Shown in pieces: positions 34,487 to 41,747 of a stretch of DNA of 64,000 nucleotides (positions within the stretch are counted from its first letter, which is position 1; each line of letters opens with the position of its first letter). Source of the stretch: Oligella sp050920755 (GTDB lineage Bacteria; Pseudomonadota; Gammaproteobacteria; Burkholderiales; Burkholderiaceae_B); contig NZ_CP158480.1 in the NCBI RefSeq assembly GCF_050920755.1, positions 2,666,001-2,730,000 of the forward strand, given 5' to 3'. Under the pieces are notes generated by a model, which saw only the letters and a list, made by a program, of their open reading frames with translations, was not told the DNA's origin and ran no database searches. The position numbers and the translations under genes are program-made.

Positions 34487-35521
34487 ATGTTAACTCAGGA
34501 GATGGTTGTGACCATAAAAGTGTTAAATAAACAGGGGCGTTCTATCAAATCAATTAGCCGAGAGATGGGTGTTGCACGCAATACCGTAAAGAAATATTTA
34601 AAAGCGGATTCAACGGTACAGCAATACACTCCTCGTGCGGCCCGACCGACGAAGCTTGATCCATATAAAGCTTACATTCAAGAGAGAATTCGTCATGCGA
34701 GCCCGGAGTGGATTCCTGCGGCGGTACTTTATCGAGAGATTGTTGAACGGGGATATCCCGGTAAGATACGTATGGTGAGTGATTACGTGGCGCAGTTTAA
34801 ACCAAGCGTTCCGGCAGAACCTTTGGTGCGTTTCGAGACGGCACCGGGTGAGCAACTGCAAGTTGATTTCACCATCGTTCGACGTCGAGGAGAGCCGTTA
34901 AAGGCCTTTGTTGCTACGCTAGGCTACTCTCGAGCCAGCTATGTCTATTTCTTCGATAACGAGCGCAGTGAGGCGTGGTTGAATGGCTTACGTCAATGTT
35001 TTGACTTCTTTGGGGGTGTGCCTAAGGAGGTACTCTTTGACAACGCCAAGGCGATTGTCATTGAGCGAGATGCGTATGGTGACGGATTGCACCGGTGGCA
35101 TCCGGAGCTACTGTCATTAGCAAAGGACTATGGCTTTCGTCCTCGACTATGTCGTCCCTACCGGGCTAAGACTAAAGGTAAAGTGGAACGCTTTAACCGC
35201 TACCTGAAGAGTAGTTTCGTGGTACCGTTACGAGCGCAATTGCGAGCCGATGGGCTGGCACTGGATGTGCAGACCGCCAATGGGTATATTGGTCATTGGC
35301 TGCAGAGTGTCGCCAATGCCCGAGTCCATGGCACGACCCAAGCGATCCCCAACCAACGACTCATCAAGGAACGTGAAGCGTTATTGCCGTTGCCGATAAG
35401 AAGCGGCAATTCGGCAATCTCTCACACGTCGAATCAGGTACCGGTGCCGATTGAGAGCTTGCAACACCCACTGTCCATCTATGATGCGCTGTTAGGAGAC
35501 GGTCATGAACTTACAGTCTGA
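34487..35521 (+). CDS. istA: IS21-type transposase IstA (inner copy)
   Basis: A 344-residue transposase with an N-terminal HTH (KSISREMGVARNTVKKYLKA, about 17-36) and a DDE core: first Asp in QLQVDFTIVRRRG, second in EVLFDNAKAIVIE, and the Glu in KTKGKVERFNRYLK. This is the first gene of an istA-istB pair whose reading frames overlap by 17 bases. Intact, so possibly active. Confidence 0.93.
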   Translation: MLTQEMVVTIKVLNKQGRSIKSISREMGVARNTVKKYLKADSTVQQYTPRAARPTKLDPYKAYIQERIRHASPEWIPAAVLYREIVERGYPGKIRMVSDYVAQFKPSVPAEPLVRFETAPGEQLQVDFTIVRRRGEPLKAFVATLGYSRASYVYFFDNERSEAWLNGLRQCFDFFGGVPKEVLFDNAKAIVIERDAYGDGLHRWHPELLSLAKDYGFRPRLCRPYRAKTKGKVERFNRYLKSSFVVPLRAQLRADGLALDVQTANGYIGHWLQSVANARVHGTTQAIPNQRLIKEREALLPLPIRSGNSAISHTSNQVPVPIESLQHPLSIYDALLGDGHELTV

Positions 35522-36281
35522 ACGCATTGCCGATTTATGTCGGCAATTAGGCTTATATGCCATAAATGAGGCGTGGCCTCAGGTGTCTGAACGTAACCTC
35601 CAATCCGAGGGTAGTTACGCTGACTTTGTGGAGCAGCTGTTGATGGAAGAGCTAAAGGCTAAAGGGGTACGTTCCCAAACAACACTGCTTAAATTTGCCG
35701 GGCTACCGAGCATTAAAACAGTGGAGGAATTTGACTTTGCATTTGCCAGTGGGGTGTCTAAGGCGAAGGTTGCCGAGCTCAGTTCCTTAACCTTCATTGC
35801 TCGTCAGGAGAACATTGTCTTGCTTGGCCCAAGCGGAGTGGGCAAGACACACCTAGCCATTGGTTTAGCGTATAAAGCGATTATGAGTCAGCTAAAGGTG
35901 CGTTTTATGACAGCGGCGGATTTGATGCTGCACTTAATGGCAGCGCATCGGCAGGGCAAATTAAAGAGCTACATGAACCGCGTAGTGATGGCGCCTAAGC
36001 TCTTAGTTATCGATGAGATAGGATACTTGCCGTTTGGGCGAGAGGAGGCGAATTTGTTCTTTAATGTCGTTGCTAAACGCTATGAGAAAGGTAGCCTGTT
36101 GTTAACCAGCAACTTACCTTTTAGTCAATGGGCGGATACCTTCGCCGGTGACACCTCGTTGACAGCTGCCATGCTGGATAGGCTGCTACATCACTGCCAT
36201 GTCGTTCAAATGAGCGGTGAGAGCTATCGATTGAAAGATAAAAGAAAGGTTGGTTTTATATCAACCAAAGTATCAATTTAA
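35505..36281 (+). CDS. istB: IS21-type ATPase helper IstB (inner copy)
   Basis: A 258-residue AAA+ ATPase with Walker A GPSGVGKTH and Walker B LLVIDEIGYLPF, identical apart from two residues to the outer copy. It starts inside the end of istA (ATG 35505), which suggests translational coupling. IstB proteins remodel target DNA and drive IstA. Confidence 0.93.
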   Translation: MNLQSERIADLCRQLGLYAINEAWPQVSERNLQSEGSYADFVEQLLMEELKAKGVRSQTTLLKFAGLPSIKTVEEFDFAFASGVSKAKVAELSSLTFIARQENIVLLGPSGVGKTHLAIGLAYKAIMSQLKVRFMTAADLMLHLMAAHRQGKLKSYMNRVVMAPKLLVIDEIGYLPFGREEANLFFNVVAKRYEKGSLLLTSNLPFSQWADTFAGDTSLTAAMLDRLLHHCHVVQMSGESYRLKDKRKVGFISTKVSI

Positions 36282-36352
36282 TTCGTAGAGGGGGTCAAAT
36301 TTATATTGCCGATCTTCCTCTAAAGGGGGTCAAAATTCAATTGCCGTTGACA

Positions 36353-37057
36353 GCGTTCCACTTTACCTTTAGTCTTAGCCCGGTAGGGACGACATAGTCG
36401 AGGACGAAAGCCATAGTCCTTTGCTAATGACAGTAGCTCCGGATGCCACCGGTGCAATCCGTCACCATACGCATCTCGCTCAATGACAATCGCCTTGGCG
36501 TTGTCAAAGAGTACCTCCTTAGGCACACCCCCAAAGAAGTCAAAACATTGACGTAAGCCATTCAACCACGCCTCACTGCGCTCGTTATCGAAGAAATAGA
36601 CATAGCTGGCTCGAGAGTAGCCTAGCGTAGCAACAAAGGCCTTTAACGGCTCTCCTCGACGTCGAACGATGGTGAAATCAACTTGCAGTTGCTCACCCGG
36701 TGCCGTCTCGAAACGCACCAAAGGTTCTGCCGGAACGCTTGGTTTAAACTGCGCCACGTAATCACTCACCATACGTATCTTACCGGGATATCCCCGTTCA
36801 ACAATCTCTCGATAAAGTACCGCCGCAGGAATCCACTCCGGGCTCGCATGACGAATTCTCTCTTGAATGTAAGCTTTATATGGATCAAGCTTCGTCGGTC
36901 GGGCCGCACGAGGAGTGTATTGCTGTACCGTTGAATCCGCTTTTAAATATTTCTTTACGGTATTGCGTGCAACACCCATCTCTCGGCTAATTGATTTGAT
37001 AGAACGCCCCTGTTTATTTAACACTTTTATGGTCACAACCATCTCCTGAGTTAACAT
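36353..37057 (-). pseudogene. istA: IstA transposase, outer copy, N-terminal part
   Basis: Begins at ATG 37057 and runs through the HTH and the first two catalytic Asp motifs to KTKGKVER, just at the catalytic Glu, where the inner element enters. Translation continues a few codons into the inner element and stops (CQRQLNFDPL). Its C-terminal part lies at 34067-34400. Confidence 0.9.
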
Positions 37058-37143
37058 ATGCGGCTCGAAAAAACCGCTAGTTTATAAACTAAGGGGTCAA
37101 AATTCAATTGCCGACAGGGGTCATTTTTACATTGCCGTTAACA

Positions 37144-37207
37144 ACGGAAAACGGTCGAGGTGTTTGGCAATACGGGCTTTGGCGGTTTGTTGAAAGAAAC
37201 TACTCAT
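37144..37207 (-). pseudogene. IS5-family transposase, copy 3, N-terminal fragment
   Basis: Encodes the first 21 residues (MSSFFQQTAKARIAKHLDRF and one more) of the IS5 transposase, cut off by the IS21-type insertion. The start is ATG 37207. The remainder is at 32287-33235. Confidence 0.88.
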
Positions 37208-37279
37208 AGGACTGAAGTAAGAAAGCAAGGAAATAAGCCATATTTTAGGAAATTTGAGGGGTTATTGCAAAGGTCTCAA

Positions 37280-37972
37280 TTGATTAATAAAATCGTCGAA
37301 AGCGTGGCACTAGCCTTAAAAGATATACAAGACGGCGCCACTGTGTTAATCAGCGGTTTCGGCAGTGCCGGTTTTCCGGATGAATTGGTTGAGGGATTAA
37401 TTATTCAAGGTGCCACGAACTTAACTGTGGTGAGTAATAACGCCGGTAATAGCGATCATGGCCTCGGGGCACTTTTAAAAACGGGGCGCGTGAGGAAAAT
37501 TATTTGTAGCTACCCACGCCAAGCAAACTCCCATGTGTTCAATGACTTATATCGCCGTGAAAAGATCGAATTGGAATTAGTACCACAAGGTACGCTTGCT
37601 GAGCGTTTACGAGCTGCAGGGGCCGGCATCGGGGGATTTTTCTGCCCTACCGGCTACGGCACCGAATTAGCCAAAGGCAAAGAAACACGCTTAATTGACG
37701 GTCGTTGGTACGTGTATGAAAGTCCGCTGCACGGTGATGTAGCACTCATCAAAGCCGAAGCCGGTGACCGATGGGGTAACTTAAGCTATCGTATGGCTGC
37801 GCGCAATTTTGCTCCGGTGATGGCAAGCGCCGCCAAACAGACCATTGCCACCGTTTTTGAAGTCAAAGAACTTGGTGAGATGGATCCGGAAAGTATCATC
37901 ACGCCCGGTATTTACATCGATAAAATCGTGCCGATAGCACGCGTTGAAACCAAAGCCGATCCGGTTAGCTAG
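37280..37972 (+). CDS. Second, orphan 3-oxoadipate-type CoA-transferase subunit A
   Basis: A 230-residue paralogue of the catI product at 25,412, of equal length and with the same TTG start. It keeps the glycine-rich ISGFGSAGFPDELV and FFCPTGYGTELAKGKETRLIDG, with many substitutions elsewhere. No subunit-B gene accompanies it. IS5 copy 3 sits directly before the start codon; its original RBS (GGAG) is now at 32118. The IS end supplies AAAGG (37269-37273) six bases before TTG, so translation may continue if transcription enters from the IS. A frame extending into the IS from 37160 exists but adds only IS-derived residues. Confidence 0.85.
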   Translation: MINKIVESVALALKDIQDGATVLISGFGSAGFPDELVEGLIIQGATNLTVVSNNAGNSDHGLGALLKTGRVRKIICSYPRQANSHVFNDLYRREKIELELVPQGTLAERLRAAGAGIGGFFCPTGYGTELAKGKETRLIDGRWYVYESPLHGDVALIKAEAGDRWGNLSYRMAARNFAPVMASAAKQTIATVFEVKELGEMDPESIITPGIYIDKIVPIARVETKADPVS

Positions 37973-37986
37973 CTAAAAGCAACCCC

Positions 37987-38802
37987 TCAATACCACACCA
38001 CCATACACTTTTCCGGATAAAAGGGATGTGATAACGCACGCCCGCGCACGCCGTAAAGGGTTTCAATATTGGCTTCCGTCAACGCTTCTATAGGTTCTGA
38101 GCAGCAGATAATTTTCTGATCGGCCAGTAATAATAATTTATCGCTATAAAAGGCAGCCAGATTCACATCATGCAAAATGATGAGAATACCAATCCCTTCA
38201 CTACTTAATTCCTTAAGCTTTTGTAGCAAGAATTGCTGATACTTCGGATCTAAACTGGCAGTCGGCTCATCGAGTAAAAAATAAAGTGCTTCATCACTTA
38301 ATTGACGCATGGCCAACAACTGCACCAAAACTCGTGCAAACTGAACACGCTGCTTTTCACCACCGGAAAGCTGTAGATAAGACTTCTTGCGTAAGGGGTC
38401 AATATCGCCTAGTTGAATCGCCTTGGCAATAATCTGCTTTTGATCCTGTTGCGACAAGCCAGAAAATGGGTACAGTCCCATTTCTAAAATATCCAAGACA
38501 GATAATTCAAAGCTTAATGATGAGATTTGAGGCAGCACGGCACGTTTTTTAGCAAGTTCCTCCAATGACATTTGATGAATTGACTCACCGTTAATCGTCA
38601 CCTTTGCGTCGTCATCAAGTACCAGACCATCATCTTCAGACGATAAAACACTGAGTAGGGTCGATTTACCGGCGCCATTGGCACCGAGTAAGGCAATCAA
38701 CTCTCCGGCCTCCACCTTAATACCGACCTCTGACAAAATCCGCTTAGTGCTACGATAAACGGTTAACTGCTGTGCTGCTAAGCTATTTTCCACACAAGAC
38801 AT
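37987..38802 (-). CDS. hmuV: Haem ABC transporter ATPase
   Basis: A 271-residue ABC ATPase of the FecE/HmuV type. Walker A GANGAGKST is at about 39-47, a Q-loop in VLPQISS, the signature LSGGEKQR near 140, Walker B YFLLDEPTASLD near 170 and the switch His in LIILHDVNLAA. It energises haem import through the HmuU permease. It is the last gene of the minus-strand haem operon, 4 bp after hmuU, and ends 14 bp from the convergent orphan catI. No clear terminator lies between them. Confidence 0.92.
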   Translation of the reverse strand: MSCVENSLAAQQLTVYRSTKRILSEVGIKVEAGELIALLGANGAGKSTLLSVLSSEDDGLVLDDDAKVTINGESIHQMSLEELAKKRAVLPQISSLSFELSVLDILEMGLYPFSGLSQQDQKQIIAKAIQLGDIDPLRKKSYLQLSGGEKQRVQFARVLVQLLAMRQLSDEALYFLLDEPTASLDPKYQQFLLQKLKELSSEGIGILIILHDVNLAAFYSDKLLLLADQKIICCSEPIEALTEANIETLYGVRGRALSHPFYPEKCMVVWY

Positions 38803-38806
38803 AAAA

Positions 38807-39847
38807 CTATCGAGCCCTTGTTCTTAATAACAGCCAGAGAAAGAAAGGACCACCAATCATACTGGTTAATAAACCCACCGGTAATTCAGCCGGAGCAATG
38901 ATGGTACGAGCAAAATAATCAGCCCATATCAATAAAATAGCACCACCAAACATTGAGGCAGGTATTAAATAGCGATGATTGCTACCCATAAAGATGCGCA
39001 CCATATGCGGCACAATTAGACCGATAAAAGCAATACCACCGGTAGCCGCAACCAAAGGCGCAATCAATAGGGAAACACCAATCACAATGCGACGGCGCAG
39101 TTTTTTTAAATCAAAACCCAAATGCTGCACTTCCTGTTGCCCTAATAATAACGCATTCATCGCACGCCATTGCGGTGCCAAAAAAGCAAAACAAACTAAC
39201 GACCAAGGAATTAAACCGGCTAATAATGGCCATGTCCCGGTGGCTACACTACCCATACTCCAGAAAGTAAAATCACGTAATTGAGTATCCGATGCCATAT
39301 AAGTAATTAGGCCGATAATACTGAACACAATGGCATTAATCGCAATACCGGCCAGCAATAAACCGGCCACGCCACCATAACGCTTACCAATAACATAAGC
39401 CAATAAAGTGGCCCCCAGACTACCGGCAAATGCCATTGGTGCAATAACCCAAAAACCGCCACCTAACAGCACAATAGACAATACCGCACCCAGTGAAGCG
39501 CCTGCGGATACGCCGATAAGACCTGGTTCGGCCAAAGGATTTCTAAACAAAGCTTGGAGAGCGACCCCGGCAACCGCCAACACACCGCCCCCAATCCCGG
39601 CTAATAAAACCCTTGGAAAACGAATATCTACTAATAAGCGTTGATAGAACAGATCTTGACCACTTAAATCCTGCGCCCATAAAAGCCTAAAAAAATCACC
39701 TAAAGGAATCTTTACCGCCCCCTGCGTCATGGCAATCATCAAACTGCCGATCGTAATAATTGCCAAAATCATCACCATCAGATGCTTTTGTGAACGACTT
39801 CTTTTAAGTTCAAGACTAATCTGTTCAGTAGCCCCCATTGACACCAT
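38807..39847 (-). CDS. hmuU: Haem ABC transporter permease
   Basis: A 346-residue inner-membrane permease of the BtuC/FecCD family with about ten membrane segments. Family signatures are RFPRVLLAGIGGGVLAVAGVALQALFRNPLAEPGLIGVSAGAS near 75-115 and the C-terminal AELPVGLLTSMIGGPFFLWLL. It pairs with HmuV and takes haem from HmuT. It is 14 bp after hmuT and 4 bp before hmuV. Confidence 0.93.
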   Translation of the reverse strand: MVSMGATEQISLELKRSRSQKHLMVMILAIITIGSLMIAMTQGAVKIPLGDFFRLLWAQDLSGQDLFYQRLLVDIRFPRVLLAGIGGGVLAVAGVALQALFRNPLAEPGLIGVSAGASLGAVLSIVLLGGGFWVIAPMAFAGSLGATLLAYVIGKRYGGVAGLLLAGIAINAIVFSIIGLITYMASDTQLRDFTFWSMGSVATGTWPLLAGLIPWSLVCFAFLAPQWRAMNALLLGQQEVQHLGFDLKKLRRRIVIGVSLLIAPLVAATGGIAFIGLIVPHMVRIFMGSNHRYLIPASMFGGAILLIWADYFARTIIAPAELPVGLLTSMIGGPFFLWLLLRTRAR

Positions 39848-39861
39848 TTGTCTCCTATCAC

Positions 39862-40689
39862 CTAAGGTATGGAGCGGAGCTGTTTGATCGCTTCAGCAAC
39901 TCGCGGACCCATGCCTAAAGCCAATAGATCATCAAGCACCACGACCTTGTTATTAAGCGCCGCCGGCGTATTGGTGATACCGGCATCACTTAAAAACTTC
40001 GCCAGTCCGCCACTGGCTTCAACCGAACCAGTGGTCGTAATAATCACATCCGGCTGCAAGCTGACGAAACTTTCTTTTGAAATGGGTTTATAACTTTGCT
40101 GATCAGCAAAAATATTACTAAAACCACTGATCCGCATCAGTTCATCAGCCGAGGTTGAATGACCGGCTGCCTGTAAGGTACCGGTTCGATTAATGACCAT
40201 GGCTGCACGACGGGATTTTGCCGGCAGCTTCAAGGCCTCCTCAACTTGCTGCTTTACCGCTTGCTGTATACGCTCACCCTCTTGCGGCACCTGTAACACA
40301 CTCGCCACCTGTTGAATGCGCTCATAGAGTGAGTCTAAAGTTCCCTTATCAGATACAGTATGAACCGGTATGCCTAATGCATCTAAACGCTGTAAAGCCT
40401 CTTTAGGACCGGCGTTTTCTGAGGCAATCACCATTGTCGGCATGGTAGAGGCAACGCCCTCCACACCAATCGAACGAAAATAGCCGACTTGCGTCAGTTT
40501 AGTGGCTTCAGCAGGATAAAGACTTGAGTAATCGGTTGCAATCAACTGCTCGCCCTCACCCAGAGCATAAATAATTTCCGTTACCGAACCACCTAAACTG
40601 ACAAGACCACCGGCGGCAGTCGCCACCGTACTGAGAACTGCGCTACAGCCAAAAAGCACTGTAGCAATGCACTTTTTAAACATGCTCAT
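39862..40689 (-). CDS. hmuT: Periplasmic haem-binding protein
   Basis: About 275 residues from MSMFKKCIA, with a signal peptide (CIATVLFGCSAVLSTVATAA) cleaved near residue 26. It is a class III binding protein: GGLVSLGGSVTEIIYALG at the mature N-terminus, then TDYSSLYPAE, where the haem-ligand Tyr of ShuT/HmuT proteins lies. The start was set at ATG 40689, just after the hmuS stop; a longer frame overlaps hmuS and would spoil the signal peptide. Confidence 0.9.
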   Translation of the reverse strand: MSMFKKCIATVLFGCSAVLSTVATAAGGLVSLGGSVTEIIYALGEGEQLIATDYSSLYPAEATKLTQVGYFRSIGVEGVASTMPTMVIASENAGPKEALQRLDALGIPVHTVSDKGTLDSLYERIQQVASVLQVPQEGERIQQAVKQQVEEALKLPAKSRRAAMVINRTGTLQAAGHSTSADELMRISGFSNIFADQQSYKPISKESFVSLQPDVIITTTGSVEASGGLAKFLSDAGITNTPAALNNKVVVLDDLLALGMGPRVAEAIKQLRSIP

Positions 40690-40694
40690 GTGCT

Positions 40695-41723
40695 TTAAGC
40701 CGCTAAAGGTGTTGTACAAAGCGATTCCAATAAGGCACGCCATTCAGGATTTTCAGGGATCCCGGGTTTACGCAAACCAAAGAATTGCACAATTAAATTG
40801 CCTTGTGCGGTATAGGCCTCAAGGGAGGTCACCGGACCGTCTTCAGTGGGTTTATTGACCACCCATAAACTATCAATGGCATTCGTATTAAGATGCAAAT
40901 TAAATTTAGGGTCTAAAATATTAAACCAATGGCCAGTGCGCAGTAGTTTATGAATCGGACCGCCATGAATCTGCACAATGCCGTTATTTGCCACAAAGCA
41001 CATGATGGGTAATTGCTTCTCGACCGCTGCATTTAACACAGTTTCAATCGCATCTTTAGGCAACTGTTGCGCCAAATCCTCACCCGCACCTTTTAAAGCA
41101 TCCAAGCGTCTAACTTCATGCTTTTTCAATAAAGGATGAAAATCATGTGTATCTTTCAGTTGCAACCACTCTTCGCGTAATGCGGGTGTAACATCCTTAT
41201 ACGTCGGTTTAGCGACAGCTTCCACATAGGCGGGAATATTGCTTTTTTCCTGCTTAAAGGTCTCAACCAACTCTGCTAAACCATCGGTATTACTGCTATC
41301 TGTAATATAAACCTTGTGAATCGCCATCCCTTGACGATCAAAAAACTGAATACTTTGGCGACCGCCCTGTTCCACCAACCAAGCCGTACCCCAATTATCA
41401 AAAAACAAACGTAGGTCAATATCGGGACCTAAGACAATACCTTGACTACTTTCACCGATGCCTAATTTCTGATATTCGCCATGACGTTCATGCACGCACC
41501 AAGGATTACGACTGAGTGCCATGACTTCGCCCAAACCGGGCAAAGCCTTAAATACATTCTTTGTATCCTCACCTAAATAGGTGCTTTTAATACCGCAGCA
41601 CTCTGCCTCAACCAAATCGCGCTCTTTAACACCGAGTTGATTGGCGACATCAAGCGTTCTTAGCTTCGGTTGTTCCTGTAAAAGCTTTTCGGCTGCCGAT
41701 TTTAATTCTTGTAGATTGGACAC
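40695..41723 (-). CDS. hmuS: Haemin-degrading/haem-carrier protein
   Basis: A 342-residue cytoplasmic HemS/HmuS-family protein built of two repeats: NVFKALPGLGEVMALSRNPWCVHERHG in the first half and ETVLNAAVEKQLPIMCFVANNGIVQIHGG in the second. The second half ends with PKFNLHLNTNAIDSLWVV. Such proteins receive haem from the ABC importer and pass it on or break the ring. It lies 24 bp after the receptor gene and just before hmuT. Confidence 0.92.
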   Translation of the reverse strand: MSNLQELKSAAEKLLQEQPKLRTLDVANQLGVKERDLVEAECCGIKSTYLGEDTKNVFKALPGLGEVMALSRNPWCVHERHGEYQKLGIGESSQGIVLGPDIDLRLFFDNWGTAWLVEQGGRQSIQFFDRQGMAIHKVYITDSSNTDGLAELVETFKQEKSNIPAYVEAVAKPTYKDVTPALREEWLQLKDTHDFHPLLKKHEVRRLDALKGAGEDLAQQLPKDAIETVLNAAVEKQLPIMCFVANNGIVQIHGGPIHKLLRTGHWFNILDPKFNLHLNTNAIDSLWVVNKPTEDGPVTSLEAYTAQGNLIVQFFGLRKPGIPENPEWRALLESLCTTPLAA

Positions 41724-41747
41724 TTTAATTCCTTATGTTTTAAATAA

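Larger units (their letters stand above)
34401..36352 (+). mobile_element. IS21-type insertion sequence (inner copy, A), complete
   Basis: A 1,952-bp element from TGTTAACGGCAATG to CCGTTGACA, carrying intact istA and istB on the plus strand. Flanking GCGT at 34397-34400 and 36353-36356 is its target duplication. It is inserted, in opposite orientation, in the istA gene of an almost identical element. Terminal double repeats (CGGCAAT with TGACCCC) match those of the outer copy. Confidence 0.95.
33236..37143 (-). mobile_element. IS21-type insertion sequence (outer copy, B), split by its own kind
   Basis: The outer ends are TGTCAACGGCAATTG (33236 on) and, on the other strand, TGTTAACGGCAATG ending at 37143; both begin with TG as in IS21 elements. 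Each end carries two CGGCAAT-type repeats followed by TGACCCC, likely transposase binding sites. It lies inside IS5 copy 3. The flanks read GG left and ACGG right where the intact IS5 reads ACGG, so a 4-bp duplication with two bases lost on the left is likely. Element A interrupts it at 34401-36352. Confidence 0.9.
32131..37277 (-). mobile_element. IS5-family insertion sequence, copy 3, split by nested IS21-type elements
   Basis: The IS5 halves are 32131-33235 and 37144-37277, with the same outer ends as copies 1 and 2. AATTG stands on both sides (32126-32130 and 37278-37282), a 5-bp target duplication. The target was the TTG start region of the second catI gene, leaving its RBS (GGAG, 32118-32121) on the far side. 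The inner junctions hold two IS21-type elements, one inside the other. Confidence 0.95.

Noticed and set aside
14184..37277. Composite transposon bounded by IS5 copies 2 and 3
   Set aside because: Each copy has its own perfect but different 5-bp duplication (ACAAT and AATTG), which shows two independent single insertions.
37160..37279. N-terminal extension of the orphan catI reading into IS5
   Set aside because: The extra residues come from the IS end; the paralogous catI starts at the equivalent TTG, and an RBS-like AAAGG precedes it.
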